Of a DNA stretch of 64,000 nucleotides, positions 32,688-41,706 are shown in pieces. How positions within the stretch are numbered: position 1 is the first letter of the stretch; the number at the start of each line of letters is the position of its first letter. The DNA comes from Prolixibacteraceae bacterium (GTDB taxonomy: Bacteria > Bacteroidota > Bacteroidia > Bacteroidales > Prolixibacteraceae), in the NCBI GenBank assembly GCA_030602265.1, contig JAUWAB010000001.1, positions 124,001 to 188,000 of the forward strand, given 5' to 3'. The position numbers and the translations under genes are program-made. Below the pieces are notes generated by a model. The model did not search any database, was not told the origin of the DNA, and saw only the letters and a program-made list of their open reading frames with translations.

Positions 32688-33701
32688 CTACAGTGAATTC
32701 CTTTCGATAAACTCGAAGGGTGTTCTGATCTGCCGAAATTCCTGACGGATAATCATCTGGGCAATCAGCCGGCCTATTTCATCATGATTTGTCGAAATGG
32801 TGGTGATGCCATTTTCCAGCAATTCCTTGACCGGATTATCATTATAAGCAACCACACCGGCATCAGTCCCGGTTTTCCAGCCATTAGCGCGCATAATCCG
32901 GATAAACTGGTAAAGATCATCATCCGAAACAATTACGTATGCTTCATTCTTCCTGATATTTTCCGGCTGTAAACGGTCAATAACCGAAAACGGAAAACCA
33001 TTAATCTGGCAGAATATCCTGAAACCCCGGAGAATGCGCCTCGAATAATACTGATCTGAAGGAAATACCAGGTTTATCTGCCGGTATTTTCTGAGCAAGC
33101 GGATGCCTTTGGTCAGGGCAGACTGAATATCATTCTCAAACTCCTGATAAACAACAGGATATTGTTGAAGATTATCCGGAAACCGGTCGGCAATGATTAC
33201 CTTCTCCCTGGGTATTCTTCGGATGACACTGCCGAAATCAGCCTTATCGTCATTGAAATGAGGCAAAATAATAAAATAATCGTAATTACTCAGATTATTG
33301 TCAATGATGGTCGCAAACTCTGCAAGGTCATGATTGTAAATAAAAACATCAACTCCAGCTTTTGCGCCCAATGTTCCGGCCAATGAATAATATATACTTC
33401 TTTTATAATTGCTGAGTTTATTAAAAACCAGGGCTACCCTCAGTTTTTTGTAAACGCTCACCTGATTGACAAAATAACCCTTACCCTTGACAGCCAGCAG
33501 TATGCCTTTATTTTTCAGCCATACATAAGCTTTCTCGACCGTATCCCTGGAAAGGAGCAGTTCTTCACTGATTTCGTTTATGGAAGGAATCCGCTGGCCC
33601 TGCTTGAATATGCCGGTTTCAATATCGCTAATAATCAGATCGACCACCTGCTTGTATTTGGGTACCTCCGATTCCGGATTTATCCGTTCATATAGTTCCA
33701 T
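32688..33701 (-). CDS. GntR-type transcriptional regulator with LacI-like sensor domain
   Basis: A 337-residue regulator. Residues 1-75 are a GntR winged helix (YKQVVDLIISDIETGIFKQGQRIPSINEISEELLLSRDTVEKAYVWL). The rest is a periplasmic-binding/LacI-type ligand domain. Such GntR-LacI fusions are frequent in Bacteroidota near carbohydrate genes. It is convergent with the dehydrogenase operon (16-bp gap) and divergent from the cytochrome at 33850, so it may control one or both. No operator was recognised. Confidence 0.9.
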   Translation of the reverse strand: MELYERINPESEVPKYKQVVDLIISDIETGIFKQGQRIPSINEISEELLLSRDTVEKAYVWLKNKGILLAVKGKGYFVNQVSVYKKLRVALVFNKLSNYKRSIYYSLAGTLGAKAGVDVFIYNHDLAEFATIIDNNLSNYDYFIILPHFNDDKADFGSVIRRIPREKVIIADRFPDNLQQYPVVYQEFENDIQSALTKGIRLLRKYRQINLVFPSDQYYSRRILRGFRIFCQINGFPFSVIDRLQPENIRKNEAYVIVSDDDLYQFIRIMRANGWKTGTDAGVVAYNDNPVKELLENGITTISTNHDEIGRLIAQMIIRQEFRQIRTPFEFIERNSL

Positions 33702-33814
33702 ACCGACATTGGATTGAAAATAAACAGTGCGAATATCCGAAAAGAAAGGATGAATTGCAACTTAAACAAAGACAGAATTATTTCGGACATTCCTCTCTTT
33801 TAATTAAATTATCT

Positions 33815-33822
33815 TATTTTTG
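33815..33822 (+). promoter_or_regulatory. -7 box for the lipoprotein cytochrome (TATTTTTG)
   Basis: An exact TAnnTTTG that overlaps the ORF-track start at 33820, so translation must begin later, at ATG 33850. Confidence 0.65.
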
Positions 33823-33849
33823 GCGCTGTTGTTCAAAAACGTAATTATC

Positions 33850-34368
33850 ATGAATATTCCAGGCAATATTACAAAAATGACCGGTAATCAAACCATTCAG
33901 GGCAAAGCATGTAACCGGATATGGACAAAAGCCATCGGCATTCCGGTGATAATGGCATTGTTTTTTTCTCTGACAGCCTGCGGGGGGCAGTCGACCCAAA
34001 ACACGGGAACAGCAGTCGGAAATACCGAAACCTCTGGACTGCAAGCCATGCAGGATCACCCCGGAAAGCGGGTTTACGAGCAGTATTGCAAAGCTTGTCA
34101 CATGGCCGACGGGTCGGGGCTCAGGGGTATGCATCCACCGCTTATCAATAACAAAACAGTAAACGGAAAAACCGATAAGCTGATTGAGGTGACCATGAAA
34201 GGCATGTCAGGGAAAGTGGTCATCGACGGAGTGGAATACAACGGCATAATGCCTCCACACAACCATCTGACCGACAAACAGATTGCAGATGTGCTCACCT
34301 ACATCAGACAAAGTTTTTCCAACAACTCCGGAGCGGTTACTCCGGCTGAGGTGGCAAAACTCCGGTAA
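33850..34368 (+). CDS. Mono-haem cytochrome c lipoprotein
   Basis: With the start at ATG 33850 the protein has 172 residues. The lipobox is SLTACGG, giving a surface-anchored class I cytochrome c with haem motif CKACH and distal Met in GIMPPHNHLT. It could pass electrons between the dehydrogenase complex and a terminal oxidase, but it has its own promoter and lies across the regulator. Its 3' end overlaps the convergent OmpA-family gene by 32 bp. Confidence 0.88.
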   Translation: MNIPGNITKMTGNQTIQGKACNRIWTKAIGIPVIMALFFSLTACGGQSTQNTGTAVGNTETSGLQAMQDHPGKRVYEQYCKACHMADGSGLRGMHPPLINNKTVNGKTDKLIEVTMKGMSGKVVIDGVEYNGIMPPHNHLTDKQIADVLTYIRQSFSNNSGAVTPAEVAKLR

Positions 34369-36286
34369 TCAGCAGGGTTGTCCTCCGGTTACGGGCCCTT
34401 CCTTCCACCGTATCATTGGTATCCAGGGGAACCGTATAGCCATATCCTTTGGAGGTGAGCCTGCGGTGATCGATCCCTTTACTTACAAGGTAATTCACCA
34501 CTGACCCGGCCCTTCTTTCAGAGAGGTTCTGGTTATAGGATTCGGTACCGACATTGTCGGTATGTCCCTGAATTTCGACCTTTAGACGGCTGTTTTTTTC
34601 CAGAAATCCGACCAGTGTATTGAGTTCGGTTTCCGACTGCTCAAGAAGATCATGGGAACCGGTTTCGAAAAACACATTATACAAGTGAGTCTGACTTCCG
34701 ATTTCAACCGGAGTCAGTAAAATTTCGCGGTAAACAGGCCCAGGAATACCTACAGCCTCTTCAACCATAAAATATTCTGAATAGAACAGGAAACCCGGTT
34801 CATTCACATGAAAGGCAAACTCCTGACCCACGGGCAAAGTAACGGTAAACATTCCTTTTACATCTGCTGTAATCCGGAAATCGATGGTATTTCCCTGGTT
34901 AATTCCGGCAAGGTGCACGGAAGCCTGCACCGGTGTGCCGGTTTTGCCATTCTTTACCTGTCCACGAATATAGGTTACCGGCTCAGTTCTCAGAAATTCA
35001 TCAAGTTCAAAAGTGTAGATATCCATGCCCCGCTCCGGCTCACGGTTCGAAGCCAGATACGCCACGGAGCCGGTCCTGTCGATAACCAGTCCCTGTTCAT
35101 TCTCCCTGGTATTTACAGGGTATCCCATATTCTCAGCCTTTGTCATGGTACCATCGGGCTTTATGGATGACCGGAACAGGTCGAAGCCCCCGAATCCCGG
35201 CCAATAATCTGAACTGAAAAAGAGGTCGCGGCCGTTGGGATGTATAAATGGGGAAATTTCATCACCAAGAGTATTGATACTGTCGCCAAGGTTAACCGGA
35301 TCACCCCAAACGGGCAGACCGTCAGGCCTCCAGCCTTTCAGCTCAGCTTTCCAGAGGTCCTTGTTGCCCTTTCCTCCCGGCCTGTTGCTGGAAAAGTAGA
35401 GTACATCCCCAAATGCCGATAAAGAAGGTTGACCCTCCCAGGCCGCAGTATTCAGCGGCCTGCCTGCATTCCTGGGTGGTGTCCAGGCGCCGTTCAGCAT
35501 CCTTGAGAACCAAATATCACAACTTCCGAATCCGTCAGGATGGTTACAAAGGGTAAAAAAGAGTAGAGTCCCATCGGCGGAGATCGTCTGCGCCCCCTCA
35601 TTCAGATGGGAATTAACGGATGATAGCGGCACTGCTTCCGACCATACATCACCCGCAAAGGAACTGATAAAGAAGTCCTCCTGCCACAGGTTGGTACGTC
35701 CCTCAACAGGCAAGAGCCGGGTAAAAACCAGTGTGGAACCGTCGACGGTCAGTGAAGGCCAGTACTCATCGTATATTGAGTTAACCGAATCACCCAGAGT
35801 AACCGGATCAAATCCTGATGGCTTTTGTATAGCACTTCGTGCAAATCCGGCGCTCTCCATTATCCTTTCCGCTCTGGCAACCAGTCCGGAAGCCGGATTC
35901 CCGGCAAGGTACATTTCCATCCTTTCATAAGCTTCCTGATATCTGCCAGCCCTGAAAAAAGACTCTCCCAGCCTGAAGTTAAGCAGTGAAGGGAATCCTT
36001 TGACCAAAGATGCTTTTTCCAGATAAACCAGTTCATTCCCATCCTCTCTCCTGTCCCGGTAAATTTCCGCCATTAGCAGCAGCATTTCAAGGTTCGAACT
36101 TTCAATATCCAGCACTCTTGAAGCCAGACTGAATGCCTTTCCTGCATCTCCTGAACGGTAAGCTTCGGTTGCAGAAGCTGCCATGCGTCCGGTTCGACCC
36201 TGGCTCTGAGCGTAAGAAATAACCGGAAAAAAGACAATCAGGGTGATGGTCAGAAAACATATTATCCGAAAACCATTATTTACCAT
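34337..36286 (-). CDS. OmpA-family protein with TPR and PD40 repeats
   Basis: The start was moved to ATG 36286 (MVNNGFRIICFLTITLIVFF), which begins the signal peptide; product 649 residues. After the signal come TPR-like helices (to about 150), a PD40/WD40-like propeller (SADGTLLFFTL, HPNGRDLFFSSDY), a carboxypeptidase-regulatory-like beta domain (YIRGQVKNGKTGTPVQASV) and a C-terminal OmpA peptidoglycan-binding domain (VEIQGHTDNVG, NQNLSERRAGSVVNYL). This is a common Bacteroidota envelope architecture, sometimes linked to type IX secretion (PorE-like). The tail VLPPQPE runs past the usual OmpA end into the neighbouring gene. Confidence 0.9.
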   Translation of the reverse strand: MVNNGFRIICFLTITLIVFFPVISYAQSQGRTGRMAASATEAYRSGDAGKAFSLASRVLDIESSNLEMLLLMAEIYRDRREDGNELVYLEKASLVKGFPSLLNFRLGESFFRAGRYQEAYERMEMYLAGNPASGLVARAERIMESAGFARSAIQKPSGFDPVTLGDSVNSIYDEYWPSLTVDGSTLVFTRLLPVEGRTNLWQEDFFISSFAGDVWSEAVPLSSVNSHLNEGAQTISADGTLLFFTLCNHPDGFGSCDIWFSRMLNGAWTPPRNAGRPLNTAAWEGQPSLSAFGDVLYFSSNRPGGKGNKDLWKAELKGWRPDGLPVWGDPVNLGDSINTLGDEISPFIHPNGRDLFFSSDYWPGFGGFDLFRSSIKPDGTMTKAENMGYPVNTRENEQGLVIDRTGSVAYLASNREPERGMDIYTFELDEFLRTEPVTYIRGQVKNGKTGTPVQASVHLAGINQGNTIDFRITADVKGMFTVTLPVGQEFAFHVNEPGFLFYSEYFMVEEAVGIPGPVYREILLTPVEIGSQTHLYNVFFETGSHDLLEQSETELNTLVGFLEKNSRLKVEIQGHTDNVGTESYNQNLSERRAGSVVNYLVSKGIDHRRLTSKGYGYTVPLDTNDTVEGRARNRRTTLLITGVLPPQPE

Positions 36287-36477
36287 AGAAACCGCTGTTA
36301 TTTTACCAAAATAAACGTAAGAATACACAAAAAGTGCCATAACAAGCGAATTTTCTTGATTCAGGTTCTTGTAAATATTATATTTTTTGCATTAAATTGC
36401 AGTTACAATTAATTTAAACCATATTTTTATATTGGTGTTTATATAACTGTTATTCAACATTATTTTCGAAACATATA

Positions 36478-36669
36478 ATGAAACGGGATTTTTCCAAACA
36501 TGGGCACCGTGACAAACTTGACAAGGTAGATAAAAAAGCTGCCCTTCCTGGTGCTGTTAAGAAGGAGAAAGGTTCAAAACGGCGACTTTCAATTTATGAC
36601 GATTTCGATGAGGAAGACATGGATGATTTCGATCCCAGGTCAATTAAACCTTCCAGAATGAAAAAATAA
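36478..36669 (+). CDS. Small charged hypothetical protein
   Basis: A 63-residue frame, very hydrophilic: a Lys/His-rich first half and an acidic patch YDDFDEEDMDDFDP, then a basic end. No domain recognised. A TATTTTCG sequence 10 bp upstream resembles a -7 box with one mismatch, and a 12-bp hairpin starts at its stop codon. It stands alone between divergent and convergent genes, so it may be real but is not certain. Confidence 0.5.
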   Translation: MKRDFSKHGHRDKLDKVDKKAALPGAVKKEKGSKRRLSIYDDFDEEDMDDFDPRSIKPSRMKK

Positions 36670-36702
36670 TCGGGAAATGATGATCGTTTGCATTTCCCGA
36701 TT
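36668..36702. terminator. Strong hairpin after the small charged ORF
   Basis: AATCGGGAAATG and CATTTCCCGATT form a perfect 12-bp stem with an 11-nt loop. There is no clear T-run, so termination efficiency is uncertain; it begins in the stop codon. Confidence 0.6.
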
Positions 36703-36734
36703 AAGTTGGCAACACTAAATTGACACAACGCATG

Positions 36735-37217
36735 TTACTCGTCTGAAAAAGCTTCAATTCCGGGATACCGGTATTTCTCCCGGGCAATTTCTTCCGGGAA
36801 TAAGAAATATTTGACTTCAGCCGTAGAATATACGACACCCTCCTTGCCGGATATTTTACAGGATATGGTTGCTATGCGCTTTGCCTTTTCTTTCAGGCTT
36901 GCGGAAATTGTTATTACGCCATCGGTTATCAGCAGTGGTCGTTTGTATTGGATTTCCATCCCTGAGGTTACGCCGGAAGTCCCACATTTTACAAAAACAT
37001 ACCAACTGGCTATTTCATCCATAAGGGTAGCCTGAATACCCCCGTGCAGAACATCCCTGAAACCTTCGAACCTGCGTTCAGGGATCCAGAAAGCCAACAG
37101 ATCTTCACCGTTATCCCAGAATTCAAGCTTTAACCCGAACCTGTTTGCAGAAGAACACCCAAAACAACCGTATCCGTTGTCTTCACTGTCCCTGAATGGA
37201 TTTCTGATCCTGCGCAT
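36735..37217 (-). CDS. PaaI-type hotdog thioesterase
   Basis: A 160-residue acyl-CoA thioesterase-like protein. The core hotdog motif is FRDVLHGGIQATLMDEIASW with the His-Gly-Gly and catalytic acidic residue of the PaaI/4HBT group. The N-terminus carries a short cysteine motif CFGCSSANRFGLKL seen in many members. It lies 10 bp behind the prohibitin gene and is probably in the same transcript. The substrate is unknown. Confidence 0.88.
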   Translation of the reverse strand: MRRIRNPFRDSEDNGYGCFGCSSANRFGLKLEFWDNGEDLLAFWIPERRFEGFRDVLHGGIQATLMDEIASWYVFVKCGTSGVTSGMEIQYKRPLLITDGVITISASLKEKAKRIATISCKISGKEGVVYSTAEVKYFLFPEEIAREKYRYPGIEAFSDE

Positions 37218-37227
37218 CCGTGTCGGG

Positions 37228-38046
37228 TTAATTGCCGCCCAGGATCAGTGGAAGACCGTCTTTACCGCTTCCTACTACAACAACCTTTGCATTGTTAGAC
37301 TGCGATAATTCAAGTGTGGCATCAATACCCTTCTGCTTGAGGATATTATCAGTCAGACTTGCACTGATGATTTTATTATAGTCGGCAATACCCTGTGCTT
37401 CAATTCTTTTTCTGTCAGCTTCTGATGTTTCCCGTGTAAGCCTGAACTCATAAGCCAGAGCCTCCTGCTCCTGGGTAAGCTTACTTTCAATAGCTCCTTT
37501 GATCTGCGGGGGAAGATTAATTGAGCGGATCAGCAGGGCACGCATATCAATGAAATTACCGCCCAGAGTTTTTCTGGTCTCTTCGATAATGGAACCCTCT
37601 ACCTGCTGGCGCTTGGTGGAATAGATCTCTTCAGCAGTATACCGGCCGGCGACCTGCCTGACAGAGGAACGGACTTCAGGAACCACCAGAACATTAATAT
37701 AATTGGTTCCGAAACGTTCATGCAGGGAAGAAATCTGATCAAAGTTAGGATTAAACCTGACCGTTACATCCATATTAATGGAAAGACCGTTCTTATCCAG
37801 CACATCCATGGTTTCCTCACGCTGCTGCTCCCTTACGTTATAAACATACATCTTGTTCCAGGGTGCTACCACATGAAATCCTTCCCCATATATATTTTCC
37901 CTGTCGAGGCCACTTGTGTAGGGACGGAAGATCACTCCCCGCTCACCGGCATCTATAATCAGGAACATCCGGCTGCCAAAAAGTAATAAAACAACCACCG
38001 CCGCTGCAGCGATGACCAGGTAAGTAGATTTAAAATTGAAATTCAT
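37228..38046 (-). CDS. Prohibitin-family (SPFH/Band 7) membrane protein
   Basis: A 272-residue membrane-anchored scaffold. One N-terminal helix (YLVIAAAAVVVLLLFGSRM) is followed by the SPFH domain (GERGVIFRPYTSGLDRENIYGEGFHVVAPW) and a long Ala/Glu-rich helix with EAQGIADYNKIIS. Bacterial prohibitins form ring assemblies and work with FtsH. The family N-terminus fits the start used. A TAATTTTG box lies at 38079-38072 on the minus strand. Confidence 0.93.
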   Translation of the reverse strand: MNFNFKSTYLVIAAAAVVVLLLFGSRMFLIIDAGERGVIFRPYTSGLDRENIYGEGFHVVAPWNKMYVYNVREQQREETMDVLDKNGLSINMDVTVRFNPNFDQISSLHERFGTNYINVLVVPEVRSSVRQVAGRYTAEEIYSTKRQQVEGSIIEETRKTLGGNFIDMRALLIRSINLPPQIKGAIESKLTQEQEALAYEFRLTRETSEADRKRIEAQGIADYNKIISASLTDNILKQKGIDATLELSQSNNAKVVVVGSGKDGLPLILGGN

Positions 38047-38071
38047 ATCTTTTTCATTTATAATTTGATCA

Positions 38072-38079
38072 CAAAATTA
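38072..38079 (-). promoter_or_regulatory. -7 box for the prohibitin gene (TAATTTTG)
   Basis: An exact TAnnTTTG on the minus strand, 26 bp before the start codon. Confidence 0.5.
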
Positions 38080-38152
38080 AGTGAATTTAGTTTATTAACG
38101 CCCTATTTAGTACGCGCCATGCTTAAATGTTAATAAAATTCAATCTAACTAA

Positions 38153-38183
38153 TTGGTTCATAAGCTTTTTTTAAATATTTTTG
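38153..38183 (+). promoter_or_regulatory. Promoter of the nucleoside phosphorylase gene
   Basis: TTG (38153-38155), 20 bp, TATTTTTG (38176-38183). The ORF-track start for the next gene is this TTG, so translation must start at ATG 38207 instead. Confidence 0.75.
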
Positions 38184-38206
38184 GCAATCATACCAGAAAA
38201 ATTGTT

Positions 38207-39082
38207 ATGATTAAAAATTCAGAGCTTATACTGAATCCCGACGGATCAATTTTCCATCTGCACCTGAAACCAGACCAGATAGCCGATACCATCATCCTTG
38301 TAGGAGATCCCGGACGGGTGGAAATCATATCCGGCATGTTCGACCAGATTGAATTCACGGTCCGCAACCGGGAGTTCGTCACGACTACCGGTTCTTACCG
38401 GGGCCAAAGAATTTCTGTACTTTCAACCGGAATTGGTACAGACAATATCGATATAGTGATCAATGAGCTGGATGCATTAGCCAACATTGACCTGACTACC
38501 AGGGAGATTAAAAGCGAACACCGTATGCTGAGGTTTGTAAGGATCGGCACATCAGGAAGTCTTCAGGCAGATATCCCGGTTAACTCCTGGCTTGTCAGCA
38601 GAAAATCCATCGGATTCGACGGAATGATCACCTTCTACAAAGGCAGGGAAAAAGCCTGTGATATGGGATTCGAGGCAGCTTTCAGAAAATATACCGAATG
38701 GCATGCCGATTTACCTACACCCTATGTAGTGGATGCCTCCGGCGAACTATTACAACTTTTTACCGGTTTTAAATTCATCCATGGGGTTAATATTTCAGCG
38801 CCCGGATTTTATGGCCCTCAGGGCAGAATCCTGCGTCTGCCGCTGGCCATACCTGACCTGAACGACAAACTGGAAGACTTTGAACACGAAGATCTTAAAA
38901 TCACCAATTACGAAATGGAAAGTTCAGCCATTTACGGTTTGTCGCGCATGCTTGGGCATCAGGCGCTCACTGTGTGCCTGATTATTGCCAACCGGGTAAC
39001 CAGGGAAGCCAATGAAAGTTATCACGGCGAAATGGAAAAACTCATTCGTATTGTACTGGATAAGCTGACAATTCAGACATGA
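38207..39082 (+). CDS. Nucleoside phosphorylase (uridine phosphorylase-like)
   Basis: A 291-residue cytoplasmic enzyme of the PNP/UDP phosphorylase family that splits nucleosides with phosphate to sugar-1-phosphate and base. Visible motifs are LVGDPGRVEIIS (phosphate loop), VLSTGIGTDNIDIVINEL, RIGTSGSLQADIPVNSWLVS and ITNYEMESSAIYGLSRMLG, the Glu-Met-Glu ribose/base site. The start was moved to ATG 38207 on promoter evidence. The next gene overlaps it by 4 bp, so the two are coupled. Whether it prefers uridine or purines cannot be read. Confidence 0.92.
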   Translation: MIKNSELILNPDGSIFHLHLKPDQIADTIILVGDPGRVEIISGMFDQIEFTVRNREFVTTTGSYRGQRISVLSTGIGTDNIDIVINELDALANIDLTTREIKSEHRMLRFVRIGTSGSLQADIPVNSWLVSRKSIGFDGMITFYKGREKACDMGFEAAFRKYTEWHADLPTPYVVDASGELLQLFTGFKFIHGVNISAPGFYGPQGRILRLPLAIPDLNDKLEDFEHEDLKITNYEMESSAIYGLSRMLGHQALTVCLIIANRVTREANESYHGEMEKLIRIVLDKLTIQT

Positions 39083-39969
39083 ACCGCACGGAAAAAAACA
39101 GAAGGACCAACGCATTGATCAGCCTGATGGATGATCCGGATCCGGCTGTTTATGAAGCCGTTGAGCAGGAACTGATGAAAGAGTCCGCGAAAATCATTCC
39201 CGAACTTGAACTCATCTGGGAAACTACCTATGATGAAATCTGTCAGAGCCGTATAGAAAACCTGATTCACCGGCTCAGGTTCAACGACCACTATAAAAGT
39301 TTCAGAAAATGGTCAAAACAGCAAAATCCCGACTTGGCAGAGGGATTTATTTTAGCCAGCAAATATCATTTTCCCGATTTGAATACCGACAGGATACTCC
39401 GGAGAATTGAAGAAATCAGGCGCAAGGTATGGGTCGAACTCAACAATTCACTCACCTCACTTGAAAAGATAACAGTTCTGAACCATATATTTTTCCAGGA
39501 TCTTGGTTTTTCGGTTGACAACGGCAATTATTATTCCCCGAAAAACTGTTTTATAAATCATGTTCTTGAAACCGGGCAGGGTAATCCGGTCTCCATTGCC
39601 CTATTGTACACCATTATTGCAAATCAGCTTGACCTTCAGGTTAAGTTTGTTGATATTCCCAAGCACCCACTGCTGGCCTATGTTGACCGGAAAATTGCAG
39701 CAAAAGTACATCCTGAAGGAATCGACACAGATGTACTTTTCTATATCAACACTTCCAACAAAGGATCGATCAGTGGCCGGAGGGAGCTGGAGTTTCAACT
39801 CCGCAGGTCGGGCCTCGAGCCGGTCAGGCGTTTTTTTGAGCCCTCCTCATCCAGATGTTTTCTGTCGAGGCTACTTGAAGTTACTGAAAAATCATACGAA
39901 TTGAACGGATTCAGCGATAAAACTGCCGATATCCACCAGATGATAGCCATTCTGAATTCTGCAAAATAA
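39079..39969 (+). CDS. SirB1 / transglutaminase-like family protein
   Basis: A 296-residue protein with the SirB1 (transglutaminase-like, PF13369) core. The recognisable stretch is YYSPKNCFINHVLETGQGNPVSIALLYTIIANQLDL followed by HPLLAYVD. The Cys of true transglutaminases is replaced by Ser in NPVSIA, as in SirB1 relatives, so enzymatic activity is doubtful. The N-terminus may contain HEAT-like helices (LISLMDDPDPAVYEAVEQEL). ATGA overlap with the phosphorylase gene implies co-translation. Confidence 0.85.
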   Translation: MNRTEKNRRTNALISLMDDPDPAVYEAVEQELMKESAKIIPELELIWETTYDEICQSRIENLIHRLRFNDHYKSFRKWSKQQNPDLAEGFILASKYHFPDLNTDRILRRIEEIRRKVWVELNNSLTSLEKITVLNHIFFQDLGFSVDNGNYYSPKNCFINHVLETGQGNPVSIALLYTIIANQLDLQVKFVDIPKHPLLAYVDRKIAAKVHPEGIDTDVLFYINTSNKGSISGRRELEFQLRRSGLEPVRRFFEPSSSRCFLSRLLEVTEKSYELNGFSDKTADIHQMIAILNSAK

Positions 39970-39971
39970 AA

Positions 39972-39998
39972 ACCGCCCCGGGTGCTCCGGAGCGGCTG
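39972..39998 (-). terminator. Terminator of rny
   Basis: On the minus strand CCGCTCCGG-AGCA-CCCGGGGCGG is followed by TTTTTATTTT. It lies 35 bp after the rny stop. Confidence 0.75.
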
Positions 39999-40032
39999 TA
40001 TAATCCTTTTTATCATTCGTTTAAGCCATTTC

Positions 40033-41589
40033 CTACTTGGCATAGTTCACCGCACGGGTTTCCCGTATCACGGTAATCTTAACCTGTCCGGGATAGGTCA
40101 TTTCATCCTGAATCCGTTTGGCAATGTCATACGAAAGCTGTTCGGTCTCCTGATCATTAAGCTTGTCGCTGCCCACAATCACGCGCAATTCACGACCTGC
40201 CTGGATGGCATAGGTTTTCATGACACCTGGATAGGAAAGTGCAAGATTTTCAAGTTCCTTGAGACGTTTAATATACGATTCAACCACTTCGCGGCGGGCT
40301 CCCGGCCGGGCACCGGAAATGGCGTCGCAAACCTGGACTATGGGTGCCAGCAGTGTTTGCATCTCCACTTCATCGTGATGAGAACCGATGGCATTGCATA
40401 TTTCAGGCTTCTCCTTAAATTTCTCAGCAAGTTTCATACCCAGCACGGCATGGGGTACTTCAGGCTCATCATCCGGCACTTTACCGATATCGTGTAGCAA
40501 TCCGGCACGCTTGGCTTTTTTCGGGTTCAGACCGAGTTCCGATGCCATGATGGCACAGAGGTTGGCCACCTCACGGGAGTGCTGCAACAGGTTCTGACCG
40601 TAGGATGACCGGTATTTCATTTTACCGATCAGGCGGATAAGTTCTGGATGGAGTCCGTGGACTCCCAGATCAATAGCTGTGCGCTTTCCGGTTTCGATGA
40701 CTTCCTCCTCCACCTGTTTTTTAACTTTCTGTACTACCTCCTCGATCCTGGCCGGGTGAATTCGTCCATCGGTTACCAGCTGATGCAGGGCGAGACGGGC
40801 AATTTCACGACGTACCGGGTCAAAAGCACTCAGAACAATGGCCTCCGGGGTGTCGTCAACAATAATTTCCACTCCGGTAGCCGCTTCGAGGGCCCGGATA
40901 TTTCTTCCTTCGCGACCAATGATACGGCCTTTGATCTCATCACTCTCAATATGGAAGGTCGTCACGGCATTCTCAATGGCCGTTTCAGTGGCCACTCTCT
41001 GAATGGTCTTGACCACTACCTTTTTAGCCTCCTTGGCTGCGGTCTGTTTAGCCTCCTCCATGATTTCACTGATGAACGACATGGCTTCTGACTTGGCCTC
41101 CTCCTTAAGAGACTCAACCATCTGGGCCTTGGCTTCCTCTGCCGACATTCCCGAAATCTGCTCCAGTTTTTCGACCTGCTGACGGTGGAGTTTCTCAAGT
41201 TCTTCGGTCCTTTGTTCAACCACAGCCATCTGGGCATTCAGGTTGTCACGGATAACTTCCACTTCGTGTTTCTCCGTTTCAAAATTCTTGATATCGCGCT
41301 GCAAGTCATTCCGTTGCTGCTGGACAGTCGTCTGCTGCTGCTTTAGCTTGTTTTCCAGGGCTACAACCCGCTGATTTCGTTCATTGACCTGTTTTTCGTG
41401 TTCTGCCTTCAATTGAAGGAATTTTTCCTTCGCCTGAAGCATTTTGTCCTTCCTGATCACCTCACCTTCGGCTTCGGCTTCCCGGACAATCTTCTGTTTC
41501 CTTGATTTCAGGGCTTTATCCCAGAGAAACCAGGACAATCCGCCTCCACCGAGGAAACCTGCAAGTAATCCTATTATTAAATTAACCAT
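40033..41589 (-). CDS. rny: Ribonuclease Y
   Basis: A membrane-anchored endoribonuclease that initiates mRNA decay. The ORF-track start is a TTG two codons upstream; ATG 41589 is used, giving 518 residues. It has an N-terminal membrane helix ([20 protein letters not shown]), a long coiled coil (about 30-190), a KH domain ([20 protein letters not shown]) and an HD domain (AGLLHDIGK). zapA and a coiled-coil gene precede it on the same strand with a large hairpin between. Confidence 0.97.
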   Translation of the reverse strand: MVNLIIGLLAGFLGGGGLSWFLWDKALKSRKQKIVREAEAEGEVIRKDKMLQAKEKFLQLKAEHEKQVNERNQRVVALENKLKQQQTTVQQQRNDLQRDIKNFETEKHEVEVIRDNLNAQMAVVEQRTEELEKLHRQQVEKLEQISGMSAEEAKAQMVESLKEEAKSEAMSFISEIMEEAKQTAAKEAKKVVVKTIQRVATETAIENAVTTFHIESDEIKGRIIGREGRNIRALEAATGVEIIVDDTPEAIVLSAFDPVRREIARLALHQLVTDGRIHPARIEEVVQKVKKQVEEEVIETGKRTAIDLGVHGLHPELIRLIGKMKYRSSYGQNLLQHSREVANLCAIMASELGLNPKKAKRAGLLHDIGKVPDDEPEVPHAVLGMKLAEKFKEKPEICNAIGSHHDEVEMQTLLAPIVQVCDAISGARPGARREVVESYIKRLKELENLALSYPGVMKTYAIQAGRELRVIVGSDKLNDQETEQLSYDIAKRIQDEMTYPGQVKITVIRETRAVNYAK

Positions 41590-41611
41590 GTACAAAAATT
41601 TATTTCGTTAA

Positions 41612-41680
41612 TAATAAAAAAAATCCCGCAATCTTTTTCTGCAGGGGCCTTTCATACAGGCCTCCCGGAAAAAAATGCGG
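41612..41680 (-). terminator. Long hairpin with T-run between zapA and rny
   Basis: On the minus strand CCCGCATTTTTTTC pairs with GAAAAAGATTGCGGG and an inner GGCCT/AGGCC stem closes the loop, followed by eight T. It looks like an unusually long terminator or attenuator ahead of rny. In some bacteria 6S RNA lies next to zapA, but this hairpin is shorter than known 6S RNAs and lacks an evident central bubble. Confidence 0.6.
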
Positions 41681-41706
41681 GTACGTAAAATATTCTGTTT
41701 CCGATA

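Noticed and set aside
41612-41680. 6S RNA next to zapA
   Set aside because: The hairpin is under 70 nt and has no central bubble; it reads better as a terminator or attenuator. Position alone is not enough.
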